Shown: piece after piece, positions 7,501 to 13,442 of the stretch
How positions within the stretch are numbered: position 1 is the first letter of the stretch
How the letters are laid out: the number at the start of each line of letters is the position of its first letter
Source of the DNA: Planctomycetia bacterium
GTDB taxonomy: Bacteria; Planctomycetota; Phycisphaerae; Phycisphaerales; SM1A02
Assembly: GCA_005799205.1 (NCBI GenBank)
Contig: SYHM01000106.1
Span: 1 to 17,550, forward strand
DNA length: 17,550 bases
Direction: 5' to 3'
Notes under the pieces: generated by a model
The model's database searches: none
Told to the model about the DNA's origin: nothing
The model's input: only the letters and a program-made list of their open reading frames with translations
Program-made: the position numbers and the translations under genes

Positions 7501-7566
7501 GACAAGTCGCTGGCGGCGCTCTCGCTCGCACAACTCCGTAGTTCATGGTCGACTGGAGGCGCATGA
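4522..7566 (+). CDS. purL: Phosphoribosylformylglycinamidine synthase, fused PurS-PurL subunit
   Basis: This is the synthetase part of FGAM synthase, the fourth step of purine synthesis: FGAR, ATP and glutamine-derived ammonia give FGAM. At 1014 aa it is longer than a small-type PurL (about 740). The extra N-terminus contains two PurS-like segments (about 7-70 and 91-156), each with a DP-containing first half and a DPVTQTW or NPVIHAV end. The PurL core follows: WSEHC (230-234) with H236/K237, VETHNHPSA (328-336) with the glycine-rich GGAATGIGG, DCGAGG (515-520), then the second repeat with SGKDSLNN (797-804) and DCSEGG (904-909). All expected catalytic and ATP-binding motifs are present. It is intermediate in length between small and large PurL, and it needs a separate glutaminase, which the next gene supplies with an ATGA overlap. 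The start is supported by the -10 box and by the PurS-like domain beginning at residue 7. PurSL fusions are known in several phyla. Confidence 0.95.
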   Translation: MSLGEIVRFEVRAGHGERDPRGEALARSVGVAGLRVAHSSVYLVGGTLSAAACNRLARELLADPVTQTWEWKRLRGAQSGPASSNKLAPDAIIEVHPLPGVMDPAAQSVEAAAKALLGDDLEVRTGARFDFWGVSQRDARSIVEQHAANPVIHAVFDEPHHPEAFPHGSAYGLHIREVPIRELNPTQLDTLSRDAHLFLSQEEMHAIQREYRRLGRDPREIELETIAQTWSEHCVHKTLKSTICYSGEPCGTHARPGHEGQQSGRVMINNLLKSTVAAATHELMGTIPQCAGPGVDLDAPAIDWCLSVFGDNSGVVAFDEQHAVCFKVETHNHPSAIEPYGGAATGIGGCIRDIVGTGQGAKPIASTDVFCVANGDLTKVPRGCIAPTRILSQVVSGIRDYGNRMGIPTLNGAVWFDDRYVGNPLVYAGCIGIMPRNRTHGSVAAGDVIVAIGGRTGRDGIHGATFSSAELTDTHADEFSHAVQIGNAITEKVALDAILAARDHAQGCLYHGLTDCGAGGFSSAVGEMGSSLGAEVHLDRAPVKYAGLTPTEIWISEAQERFVLAVPQGNIEALRAICDEHSVEMCELGTFGTPDQNIVLRWHGTEVGRLDVKFLHAGIPSPIREAVWDAAWSRDNAKFAGSRAFQPFQPADSQLNMMEAVVCALLAHPNIASKAWIIRQYDHEVQGTSVVKPLVGTGQGGPSDAAVIAPVAASSRGLAIANGLATGLASDPYIMGLAAIDECIRNLVCVGADPSRIAILDNFSWPSCKDARNMAALVRAAWACYDAAKAFRAPFISGKDSLNNQFVTEDGVTIQIPPTLLISGFAPVNDIARACTMDFKHAGSKIILVGTTSDRLGGSHFALVTGLDDAGSLEMPIVDLTRAPKTAHVVARAIAAGWVRSAHDCSEGGIAVALAEMAFAGGVGAQVDLASMPTGGRQLEANALAFAEDPSRYILEVESSDVARVCAHFEAAAIPHAVIGTTTELDQLRLAHKDKSLAALSLAQLRSSWSTGGA
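7555..7559 (+). promoter_or_regulatory. Shine-Dalgarno site (GGAGG) inside the purL end, for purQ
   Basis: GGAGG sits 3 nt before the ATG at 7563, closer than usual but the only such site here. It supports the ATGA-overlap start rather than the upstream in-frame ATG at 7545, which has no such site. Confidence 0.5.
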
Positions 7567-8411
7567 CACTCACTGGTCCCAAAGCCCTCGTGATCACCGC
7601 ACCAGGCATCAATTGTGATAGCGAGCTCTGCGCCGCATTTCACGCAGCAGGGGCGCAGCCACAGAGCGAATTGCTGCAGCGGCTCATGCGCACTCCCTCA
7701 CTGGTCGATCAGTTCGACCTCATCGGACTCCCTGGCGGATTTAGTTTTGGCGATGACATTGCCGCAGGACGCATCATGGGAGCGTTGATGGCGAGGTCGA
7801 TGTATCCAGCACTTCGTGAGGCGGTCTTGCGAGGGGTGCCAATGATCTGTCCTTGCAATGGGTTTCAGATCGCGGTGCAGGCTGGACTTCTGCCTGGACC
7901 AAGTGGTGGAGGTGAGCAGTGGCCCGAATTGGCGGCCCCAGCATCGGTGGCTCTCGCCCCCAACGCTTCCGCGCGGTTCGCCGACTGCTGGACGAAGATC
8001 GAGGTTCCACGCGACACGGTGTGCATTTGGACAAAGGACCTGCGCATCGATGCACCCGATGATGTGCTTCCGAGTGCGCACGGGGAGGGCCGATTCGTCG
8101 CGTCCCCTCACGTGGTTGAGCGGCTTGAAGCGGGTGGGCAGATCGCCATTCGTTACGCCTCGAGCGACAATTTCAATGGATCGACTGGGGCAATCGCCGG
8201 GGTGTGCGATCCATCTGGATTGATCTTTGGGCTGATGCCGCACCCAGAGCGCTACACGCGCTGGACCCAACATCCGCAGTGGACGCGCATTGACGCAGGG
8301 GTACGCACTCATGATCCGCTCGGACTTCGAATCTTTCGAAACGCGGTACGGTGGGTTCGGGGCGATCGGCGCGGCGCGCACTTCGAAGAACTTGGCGCGT
8401 CAGCGCTCTGA
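7563..8411 (+). CDS. purQ: Phosphoribosylformylglycinamidine synthase, glutaminase subunit PurQ
   Basis: This is the class I glutamine amidotransferase subunit that releases ammonia from glutamine for PurL. It has 282 aa from the ATG at 7563, somewhat longer than the PurQ of PurS/PurL/PurQ systems (about 225). Motifs: ITAPGINCDSE at the N-terminus (the family's P-G-x-N-C-D), GLPGGFSFGDDIAAG, the nucleophile elbow CPCNGFQ with C98 as the expected catalytic cysteine, and MPHPERY with H227 and E229 completing the triad. The ATG overlaps the purL stop as ATGA, so the two are translationally coupled and made in matched amounts. The alternative ATG at 7545 would add six residues. The last 12 bp overlap the end of rsmA on the other strand. 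Confidence 0.95.
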   Translation: MTLTGPKALVITAPGINCDSELCAAFHAAGAQPQSELLQRLMRTPSLVDQFDLIGLPGGFSFGDDIAAGRIMGALMARSMYPALREAVLRGVPMICPCNGFQIAVQAGLLPGPSGGGEQWPELAAPASVALAPNASARFADCWTKIEVPRDTVCIWTKDLRIDAPDDVLPSAHGEGRFVASPHVVERLEAGGQIAIRYASSDNFNGSTGAIAGVCDPSGLIFGLMPHPERYTRWTQHPQWTRIDAGVRTHDPLGLRIFRNAVRWVRGDRRGAHFEELGASAL

Positions 8412-9263
8412 CGGGTGATCGCGCACGACGGCGCCGCCACGCGCTGCCATCAGTGCGAGCATCTGTCGCGGGCTCACTTCTTCTGGGCGCATGGACGGGT
8501 CCACTCCTTCGGGCCATACCCCATCCCGTCCAAGGATCGACCCGAGTTGCTTGCGCCGTTTGCTGAAGAGCGTGTGCATGAACGCGCTGAGTTGGGCGGC
8601 ATCGAATGTTCGAGTTGCGCTAAGCGTTTCGATTGCGATCATCGCGCTTGTCACTTCAGGGGCAGGCCAGAAGCACGAGGGTGGCAACTCGGCAAAGACT
8701 TCGACTTCTGCGAGCAGGGATGTGAGGATTGACAGCGGGCCGTAGGCACCCGTTCGCGGTGCAGCCTTCAGGCGATCAGCAACCTCGCGTTGGATCGTCA
8801 CGTACTGACCGATGCAATCTAGTCGTGTGGTCAGCAGCAAGACCATCAGCGGAGTGGCTGCCTGATAGGGCAGATTGGCAATGAGTCGAAATGGCCGACC
8901 ACCAAAGCGCCGACCGATTTCTTCGAGCAACGCTGCTGAAATCGCATGCTTGCCGTCGAGACAGTCTCCTACAACGAGGGTCACGCGTCCGCTCGAAGGC
9001 GCAACGACGCGCTCGGTCACAATCGCTGCCATGTCGCGGTCAATCTCGCATGCGACAATCTCGGCACCGACCTCTACGAGCGCCTCAGTGAGCGCTCCGG
9101 TTCCGGGACCAACCTCGACGACGCATTCCCCCGCGCGTACTCCAGACCGCGCGATCAATCGCCGAATCTGATTGTGGTCGTGCAAGAAGTTCTGACCGAA
9201 CCGGTGCCGAGGGCGAATCCCACGCACCTCGAGAAGCTGACGAATATCAGTAAGCGTCTGCAC
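8400..9263 (-). CDS. rsmA: 16S rRNA (adenine(1518)-N6/adenine(1519)-N6)-dimethyltransferase
   Basis: This enzyme (KsgA/RsmA) dimethylates the two adjacent adenosines in the 3'-terminal hairpin of 16S rRNA, using SAM, late in small-subunit assembly. The protein is 287 aa, the normal size. It contains RFGQNFLHD (21-29), the SAM-binding motif EVGPGTGALTE (50-60), acidic E73 in CEIDRD, GDC (99-101), the catalytic NLPY (130-133), and the C-terminal FSKRRKQLGSIL signature. The GTG at 9263 is the only sensible start: the in-frame codons upstream hold no start before the stop of the preceding reading. No clear SD site precedes it. It lies 21 nt after the TM2-domain gene and is the last gene of the rny operon. 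Its stop region overlaps purQ tail to tail. Confidence 0.96.
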   Translation of the reverse strand: MQTLTDIRQLLEVRGIRPRHRFGQNFLHDHNQIRRLIARSGVRAGECVVEVGPGTGALTEALVEVGAEIVACEIDRDMAAIVTERVVAPSSGRVTLVVGDCLDGKHAISAALLEEIGRRFGGRPFRLIANLPYQAATPLMVLLLTTRLDCIGQYVTIQREVADRLKAAPRTGAYGPLSILTSLLAEVEVFAELPPSCFWPAPEVTSAMIAIETLSATRTFDAAQLSAFMHTLFSKRRKQLGSILGRDGVWPEGVDPSMRPEEVSPRQMLALMAARGGAVVRDHPSER

Positions 9264-9284
9264 GAGTCGCGGGCCGTCGCATGA

Positions 9285-9638
9285 TCAGAACCATTGGCGC
9301 TGTGCGGCGATATATGTCCGACAGAACTCTTCGTCACTCTTGGTGAGGTAGGTGATCCCTTCGACGAGTCCGATGACGAACATCGCGAACGCTGCGCCGA
9401 AAAAGGGAAGACCAATGCAAAACGCCGTGAGGCAGGCGCCGAGTGTCCATCCGACGAGGGTCACTCCGAGCATGATGAGCCCTGCTTGGGTGTATCCAAG
9501 GACAAACTTGTGAATGCCAAGACAGCCGAGCAGGATTCCAAGCACGCCCGCCACCACCTTCTTGCTCTTGGCCTCCTCGAGTTGCTGTGGGGTGAACTGG
9601 GGCGATTGCGAGCTGAATGGTGGTGGGGTGTCGTCCAT
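9285..9638 (-). CDS. TM2 domain-containing membrane protein
   Basis: This small inner-membrane protein has 117 aa. A proline/glutamine-rich cytoplasmic start (1-25) leads to the TM2 signature: AKSKKVVAGVLGILLG (23-38), then GIHKFVLGYTQAGLIM (41-56), which matches the family's G-x-H-K/R-F-Y-x-G consensus with V in place of Y. A second and third hydrophobic stretch follow (57-73 and 76-94). The C-terminus (EEFCRTYIAAQRQWF) resembles the conserved tail of bacterial TM2 proteins. The family has no settled biochemical function. It lies between rny and rsmA, 25 nt after rny and 21 nt before rsmA, so it is probably cotranscribed. Confidence 0.85.
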   Translation of the reverse strand: MDDTPPPFSSQSPQFTPQQLEEAKSKKVVAGVLGILLGCLGIHKFVLGYTQAGLIMLGVTLVGWTLGACLTAFCIGLPFFGAAFAMFVIGLVEGITYLTKSDEEFCRTYIAAQRQWF

Positions 9639-9647
9639 GTGCAGTGG

Positions 9648-9652
9648 CTCCT
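9648..9652 (-). promoter_or_regulatory. Shine-Dalgarno site (AGGAG) of the TM2 gene
   Basis: On the minus strand AGGAG lies 9 nt before the ATG (9638-9636), in the 25-nt gap after rny. It confirms the start. Confidence 0.75.
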
Positions 9653-9663
9653 AGCAGTGCAGA

Positions 9664-11253
9664 CTACCGAGCAGTCGCCTCAGCTCGGACCTCTCGCAGC
9701 ACGGAGACCTTGATCTCGCCGGGGAAGGTCATTTCGCTTTCGACGCGCTTGGCGATCGCTGCGGCAATCATGTGCGTCGTTGCATCGTCGGCCTTACGGG
9801 CATCGACGATCACGCGAATCTCACGTCCCGCCTGGACAGCAAACGCCTCGGTGACCGAGGGTTGTTCGTAGGCGATCGCCTCAAGCTGTTCGAGGCGCTT
9901 CACATAGAGCTCCATCGATTCTCTCCGCGCGCCAGGGCGCGCGCCTGAAAGGGCATCGGCAGCCATCACGATGGGGGTGTAAGGAGTCGTGCTCGCAATG
10001 TCGCTGTGGTGCCCACCAATGGCATTAAGCACAGCCTCGGTCTTCTCTCCGTGCCGGGCGGCGAAGTCCATGCCGATTGCGGGATGGCCTCCTTCGAACT
10101 CATGGTCCATTGCTTTTCCAATGTCGTGCAAGAAGCCTGCGCGTCGCGCGATCGCGCCATTCAGTCCAAGTTGATCCGCAATGAGTTGCGAGAAGAAGGC
10201 GACCTCGAGCGAGTGCTGGAGCACGTTTTGCCCGAAGCTCGTTCGAAAGTGCAGTTTGCCCATCGCCTCGATGATCTTGGGATGCAGTCCTCGTATGTCC
10301 GCTTCGAGCGCGGCTTCAGTTCCGTGCTGAATGATCCGTTGGTGAATGTCGCGACGAACCTGTTCGACTACCTCTTCGACGCGCGTCGGATGGACTCGGC
10401 CATCGTGAACGAGTTTCTGAAGCGTCTCGGCAGCGATCGCCTGGCGCACTCGATCGAAACACGAGACGCTGATAACGCCAGGCGTGTCATCGATCATGAT
10501 GTCGACCCCTGTGGCCTTCTCGAGTGCGCGAATGTTGCGCCCTTCTCGACCGATGATGCGCCCCTTCATTTCTTCGCTCGAGATTTTGATGCTGCGAATC
10601 GTCGAGTCGCTTACTGTGTCGGCGGCGTACCGCTGAATCGCCATCAGCGTGATTTCGCGCGCCTGTTCGCGCCCGCGTGTCTCAGCTTCGGTGATGATCT
10701 TCTGCTCAACCACAGCGGCATCGCGCAGGCTCGCAGCGCGGACATCCTCGAGGAATATCGCCCGCGCCTGCTCGTGTGTGAGTTTGGCGATTTCGCCGAT
10801 GCGAGCATGAATCGACTCGCGATCCTGCGCGACTGCTGCAGCAGCCTTGGTGATCTCTTCGCTTCTCGAGACGAGCGCGGACTCTTGCGAGTCGAGCCGT
10901 ATCTCTCGCTCGTTGATGTGCTCGAGCTTGCGCTCGAGCGTCTCTTGAATCTTCTGGCTGCGGGCCTGCCCCTCCTGAATTCCTTGTAGCGCGGCCTTCA
11001 CCTCACGGTCGACTTCGCTGCGACGCTCGGCAGCCGCGCGTTCAGCGGTGAGTTGTATGTCTTTGGCAAGACTGCTCGCCGAGGTTTCTGCGTTTCGAAG
11101 AACTTCGCCGGCCTGCTCCCTCGCCTGGCGCAGCGTGCGACCTGAGAAGAGTGCGATCGCGACGCCTCCTCCAACAAGTCCAACCGCCAATGCCGCCGCG
11201 ATGAGCGCTGACTCAAGGAGTGTGAGATTGATGACGTCGGTCTGTCCTGCCAT
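9664..11253 (-). CDS. rny: Ribonuclease Y
   Basis: RNase Y is a membrane-anchored endoribonuclease that starts decay and processing of many mRNAs. From the ATG at 11253 it has 529 aa, close to the family's 510-520. Order of parts: N-terminal transmembrane helix (about 13-36, with LLESALIAAALAVGLVGGG), a long coiled coil (about 40-200), a KH RNA-binding domain with the GREGRN loop (235-240, in GRIIGREGRNIRALE) and an HD domain with HSLEVA, HD at 376-377 (RAGFLHDIGKA) and GGHHSDI. The C-terminal part (YTPIVMAADALSGARPGAR and the following segment) is also typical. The frame continues upstream to a TTG at 11295 (14 more residues), but an AAAGGGG site favours the ATG. It heads an operon with the TM2 gene and rsmA. 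Confidence 0.96.
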   Translation of the reverse strand: MAGQTDVINLTLLESALIAAALAVGLVGGGVAIALFSGRTLRQAREQAGEVLRNAETSASSLAKDIQLTAERAAAERRSEVDREVKAALQGIQEGQARSQKIQETLERKLEHINEREIRLDSQESALVSRSEEITKAAAAVAQDRESIHARIGEIAKLTHEQARAIFLEDVRAASLRDAAVVEQKIITEAETRGREQAREITLMAIQRYAADTVSDSTIRSIKISSEEMKGRIIGREGRNIRALEKATGVDIMIDDTPGVISVSCFDRVRQAIAAETLQKLVHDGRVHPTRVEEVVEQVRRDIHQRIIQHGTEAALEADIRGLHPKIIEAMGKLHFRTSFGQNVLQHSLEVAFFSQLIADQLGLNGAIARRAGFLHDIGKAMDHEFEGGHPAIGMDFAARHGEKTEAVLNAIGGHHSDIASTTPYTPIVMAADALSGARPGARRESMELYVKRLEQLEAIAYEQPSVTEAFAVQAGREIRVIVDARKADDATTHMIAAAIAKRVESEMTFPGEIKVSVLREVRAEATAR

Positions 11254-11262
11254 GCGGGCGCA

Positions 11263-11269
11263 CCCCTTT
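11263..11269 (-). promoter_or_regulatory. Shine-Dalgarno site of rny
   Basis: AAAGGGG on the minus strand lies 9 nt before the ATG at 11253. It decides that start over the upstream in-frame TTG at 11295. Confidence 0.6.
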
Positions 11270-11457
11270 CGAAGGGTCAATCCCAAGGACGACAATGACA
11301 GTCGATGCGGTGCAGGAGATCAGGCGCAGTAGTTGGGGTGGGATGTCACAAACTCTGATTCGTCATTCGGTGCGAGTCTTCGATCCACGGTCCACCAACA
11401 GTTTCGAGTCAGTATCGAGCAAGGCAACGGTCAATTCAGTGCGTCAGATCTATGCAA

Positions 11458-11491
11458 CCCCTCTTTGGGGCTGTCGGGGGATTGTCCCCGA
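11458..11491 (+). repeat. Two adjacent GC-rich hairpins with an alternative partner
   Basis: CCCC (11458-11461), loop TCTTT, GGGG (11467-11470) is followed by TCGGGG (11474-11479), loop GATTGT, CCCCGA (11486-11491). The same CCCCGA could instead pair with a second TCGGGG at 11515-11520, so two folds exclude each other. No T-run follows on either strand, so neither is an intrinsic terminator. Confidence 0.45.
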
Positions 11492-11539
11492 TGTCCTGCC
11501 CACACGACGATCAGTCGGGGGGCTGGGTGAAGTTGTGCA

Positions 11540-11556
11540 TACGGCAGCGTGCCGTA
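11540..11556 (+). repeat. Perfect inverted repeat, possible operator
   Basis: TACGGCA (11540-11546), spacer GCG, TGCCGTA (11550-11556) is a 17-bp perfect dyad about 80 bp upstream of the predicted permease transcription start. It overlaps a row of AGCGT repeats at 11546, 11556 and 11565, spaced 10 and 9 bp. Either could be a protein-binding site; nothing identifies the protein. Confidence 0.4.
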
Positions 11557-11618
11557 GCGTGGTCAGCGTAGCACTGCCCGCAGCAGGGTCAAGCGCGGAT
11601 CGCTGGACTCCGCCGCCT

Positions 11619-11624
11619 TATGAT
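11619..11624 (+). promoter_or_regulatory. Putative -10 box (TATGAT) of the ABC-2 permease gene
   Basis: TATGAT lies 9 nt before the ATG at 11634; the predicted start of transcription is about 11631. There is no SD sequence. The arrangement equals that of porin 2 (9 nt) and resembles holA and purL (6 nt). No good -35 hexamer is seen. Confidence 0.45.
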
Positions 11625-11633
11625 CGCAACGCG

Positions 11634-13442
11634 ATGACGAACCCTTTCATGCGGCTCATGCGGGTGTTGCCGCTCAATCCCATCGCGGTCCGACTCGTTC
11701 AAGGGGGGTCGACGCGGTCGCGGCACATGGTGATTCGGTCGGGGTATCTCGCACTGATGGTGCTGATCCTGCTCATGGCGTTACTCGGCGCTGGAACAAC
11801 CCTTCGCGAACTCGCACAGCGCGGAGCCGAAGCGTTCGCGTTCGTGAGCACAGGTCAGATCATGCTGATTTGCATCCTCGCGCCGGTCTTTTTAGGCGGG
11901 GCCATCGCACAGGAATCGAACCCGCAGACATGGGATGTCCTGCTGACATCGCCTCTCAGCTCTTTGCAGATCGTGCTCGGCAATCTCTTCGGACGGCTGT
12001 TCTTCGTCTTCGCGCTCCTGCTCTCGACGTTTCCACTCTTCGCAGTCACACAGCTCTTTGGGGGTGTTCCAGGCTCTGCGATCCTCGAGAGTTACGCGAT
12101 CGCTGCTGCGAGCGCGCTGCTGATGGGGGCGATTGCGATCACATTGAGTTCGACTCGTGCAGCGGGCCGTCGCGCAGTCTTCATTTTCTATTCAGCGGTC
12201 ATTCTCTTTCTCTTTGCCACCTACGCAATTGACATGGCGTTGCGTACTCCTGTGGCCATCGGGAGTGACGCAGTGTTCACAACCGCGATGACGCCGCTGA
12301 ATCCCTTTTTGACACTTCGAGTGCTGCTTGAAAGCAACATCTATCTGCCGCGCGACGCCTCGGCGATGTCGCGAGGCTCACTCGTTGGTATGTGGCTCGG
12401 TTCACCAATTGCCGCGCAACTGTGGTTCTGCACTCTGCTCTCGATCGCGCTCATCTTCTACTCAACACTGCGCATTCGGCTGCTCGGAGGCGCGCTCATC
12501 GGGGGCAGGAAGACACTGCGCTCGGGGGCCGAACGCGAGCCACGGCATGTCGGTACTCACCCCATCGCGTGGCGGGAAGCGCATCTTCGAGGGCATGCGC
12601 CCTTCGCGGCAGCACTACGCTGGGTCTTCGTCGCGGGGGCGATTGCTCTAGCAATCGGAGTCATGCTGCTCGCGCGGAGTTCAACACTCAGTCCGCACGA
12701 TGCACGCCTCGCACTCGCAGCGCTACTCGGTGCCGAAGTACTTGTTGTCACGCTTGCCGCGCTGAACACGAGCGCGACTGCGATTAGTCGCGAACGTGAA
12801 GACAAGTCGCTCGACATCCTGCTGACGACACCGATTCAGCCCGGACCGTACCTCGCTGGGAAGCTCCGAGGGCTCGTGCAGTATCTCGTGCCGCTGATCG
12901 CGGTGCCTTGCGCCACGCTTGCCATCGGAGCGATCTACTCAATGACGGGTGGATTCGGGCGTGCGGATGGAGGGCTCGTGACCGAGTCGGTCGGCACGGG
13001 CACCGTTCAGGTGCCCCTTGTGCTGCCAGAGACGGCGATCGCGCTTCCAATCGTGCTGACTTCGTTCACGGCGCTCTGCGTCATGATCGGCCTTCAATGG
13101 TCGGTGAAGAGTCGGGGGACGATTGGATCAGTGTTCAGCGCAACAGGGGTCGTGCTCGCGATTGCGGGATGCATCGGACTGTGTGGAGGATCGGTTGGAT
13201 CGAGCATCCCCTACGGGGGAGCGGTTCTCAACGCCCTTGGACCGATGAATCTCATCCTAATGGCTGTTGAGCCAGCGACGATGATTGCGACGAGTCTGGA
13301 GTCGCCCGTTGGACGGCGCATCTCGATTCTCGCGGGCGCTGTGATTGCTGCGCTCATCTACTGCGCCGTTGTGTACGGATTACATGCGTCCATCAAGGCC
13401 AGTTTCATGATGACCGTTCGGCGCCTGTCGGGTACCTCGTGA
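11634..13442 (+). CDS. ABC-2 type transporter permease, two fused homologous halves
   Basis: This is a 602-aa integral membrane protein. Hydrophobic segments occur at about 36-54, 72-92, 118-142, 153-172, 180-202, 258-278, 328-346, 358-378, 412-436, 466-486, 496-520 and 562-582, so about 12 helices. Two regions carry the ABC-2 permease signature: NPQTWDVLLTSPLSSLQIV (96-114) and KSLDILLTTPIQPGPYLAGK (391-410). Each is preceded by a matching N-terminal element (LNPIAVRLV at 14-22 and HPIAWREAH at 309-317). The protein therefore looks like two ABC-2 permease units in tandem. Such permeases export substrates with a separate ATPase; no ATPase gene is adjacent here. The ATG at 11634 is chosen because the frame upstream (open to 11295) shows no membrane segment and a -10 box precedes this ATG. 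The stop overlaps the next gene by 4 nt (GTGA), so the two are coupled. Confidence 0.8.
   Translation: MTNPFMRLMRVLPLNPIAVRLVQGGSTRSRHMVIRSGYLALMVLILLMALLGAGTTLRELAQRGAEAFAFVSTGQIMLICILAPVFLGGAIAQESNPQTWDVLLTSPLSSLQIVLGNLFGRLFFVFALLLSTFPLFAVTQLFGGVPGSAILESYAIAAASALLMGAIAITLSSTRAAGRRAVFIFYSAVILFLFATYAIDMALRTPVAIGSDAVFTTAMTPLNPFLTLRVLLESNIYLPRDASAMSRGSLVGMWLGSPIAAQLWFCTLLSIALIFYSTLRIRLLGGALIGGRKTLRSGAEREPRHVGTHPIAWREAHLRGHAPFAAALRWVFVAGAIALAIGVMLLARSSTLSPHDARLALAALLGAEVLVVTLAALNTSATAISREREDKSLDILLTTPIQPGPYLAGKLRGLVQYLVPLIAVPCATLAIGAIYSMTGGFGRADGGLVTESVGTGTVQVPLVLPETAIALPIVLTSFTALCVMIGLQWSVKSRGTIGSVFSATGVVLAIAGCIGLCGGSVGSSIPYGGAVLNALGPMNLILMAVEPATMIATSLESPVGRRISILAGAVIAALIYCAVVYGLHASIKASFMMTVRRLSGTS

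Larger units (their letters stand above)
11254..11633 (+). other. Divergent intergenic region between rny and the ABC-2 permease
   Basis: This 380-bp stretch lies between divergently transcribed genes. I see no convincing gene. One + frame is open throughout from a TTG on the minus side and ATGs on the plus side, but its translation is low-complexity in function and precedes the true permease start. It holds the rny Shine-Dalgarno site (AAAGGGG on the minus strand, 11263-11269), two adjacent GC-rich hairpins (11458-11491), a perfect 7-bp inverted repeat (11540-11556), three AGCGT repeats, and a -10 box at 11619. No clear rny promoter is found. Confidence 0.6.

Noticed and set aside
10006..10989. 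Plus-strand open frame (327 codons) opposite rny
   Set aside because: It lies entirely inside rny, whose KH and HD motifs are clear. Its translation has no family features and there is no promoter or SD site at its start.
11295..11633. N-terminal extension of the ABC-2 permease frame by 113 codons
   Set aside because: The frame is open, but the extension has no membrane segment or family motif and would cover the intergenic repeats and the -10 box. The ATG at 11634 begins directly with the permease's typical N-terminal element.
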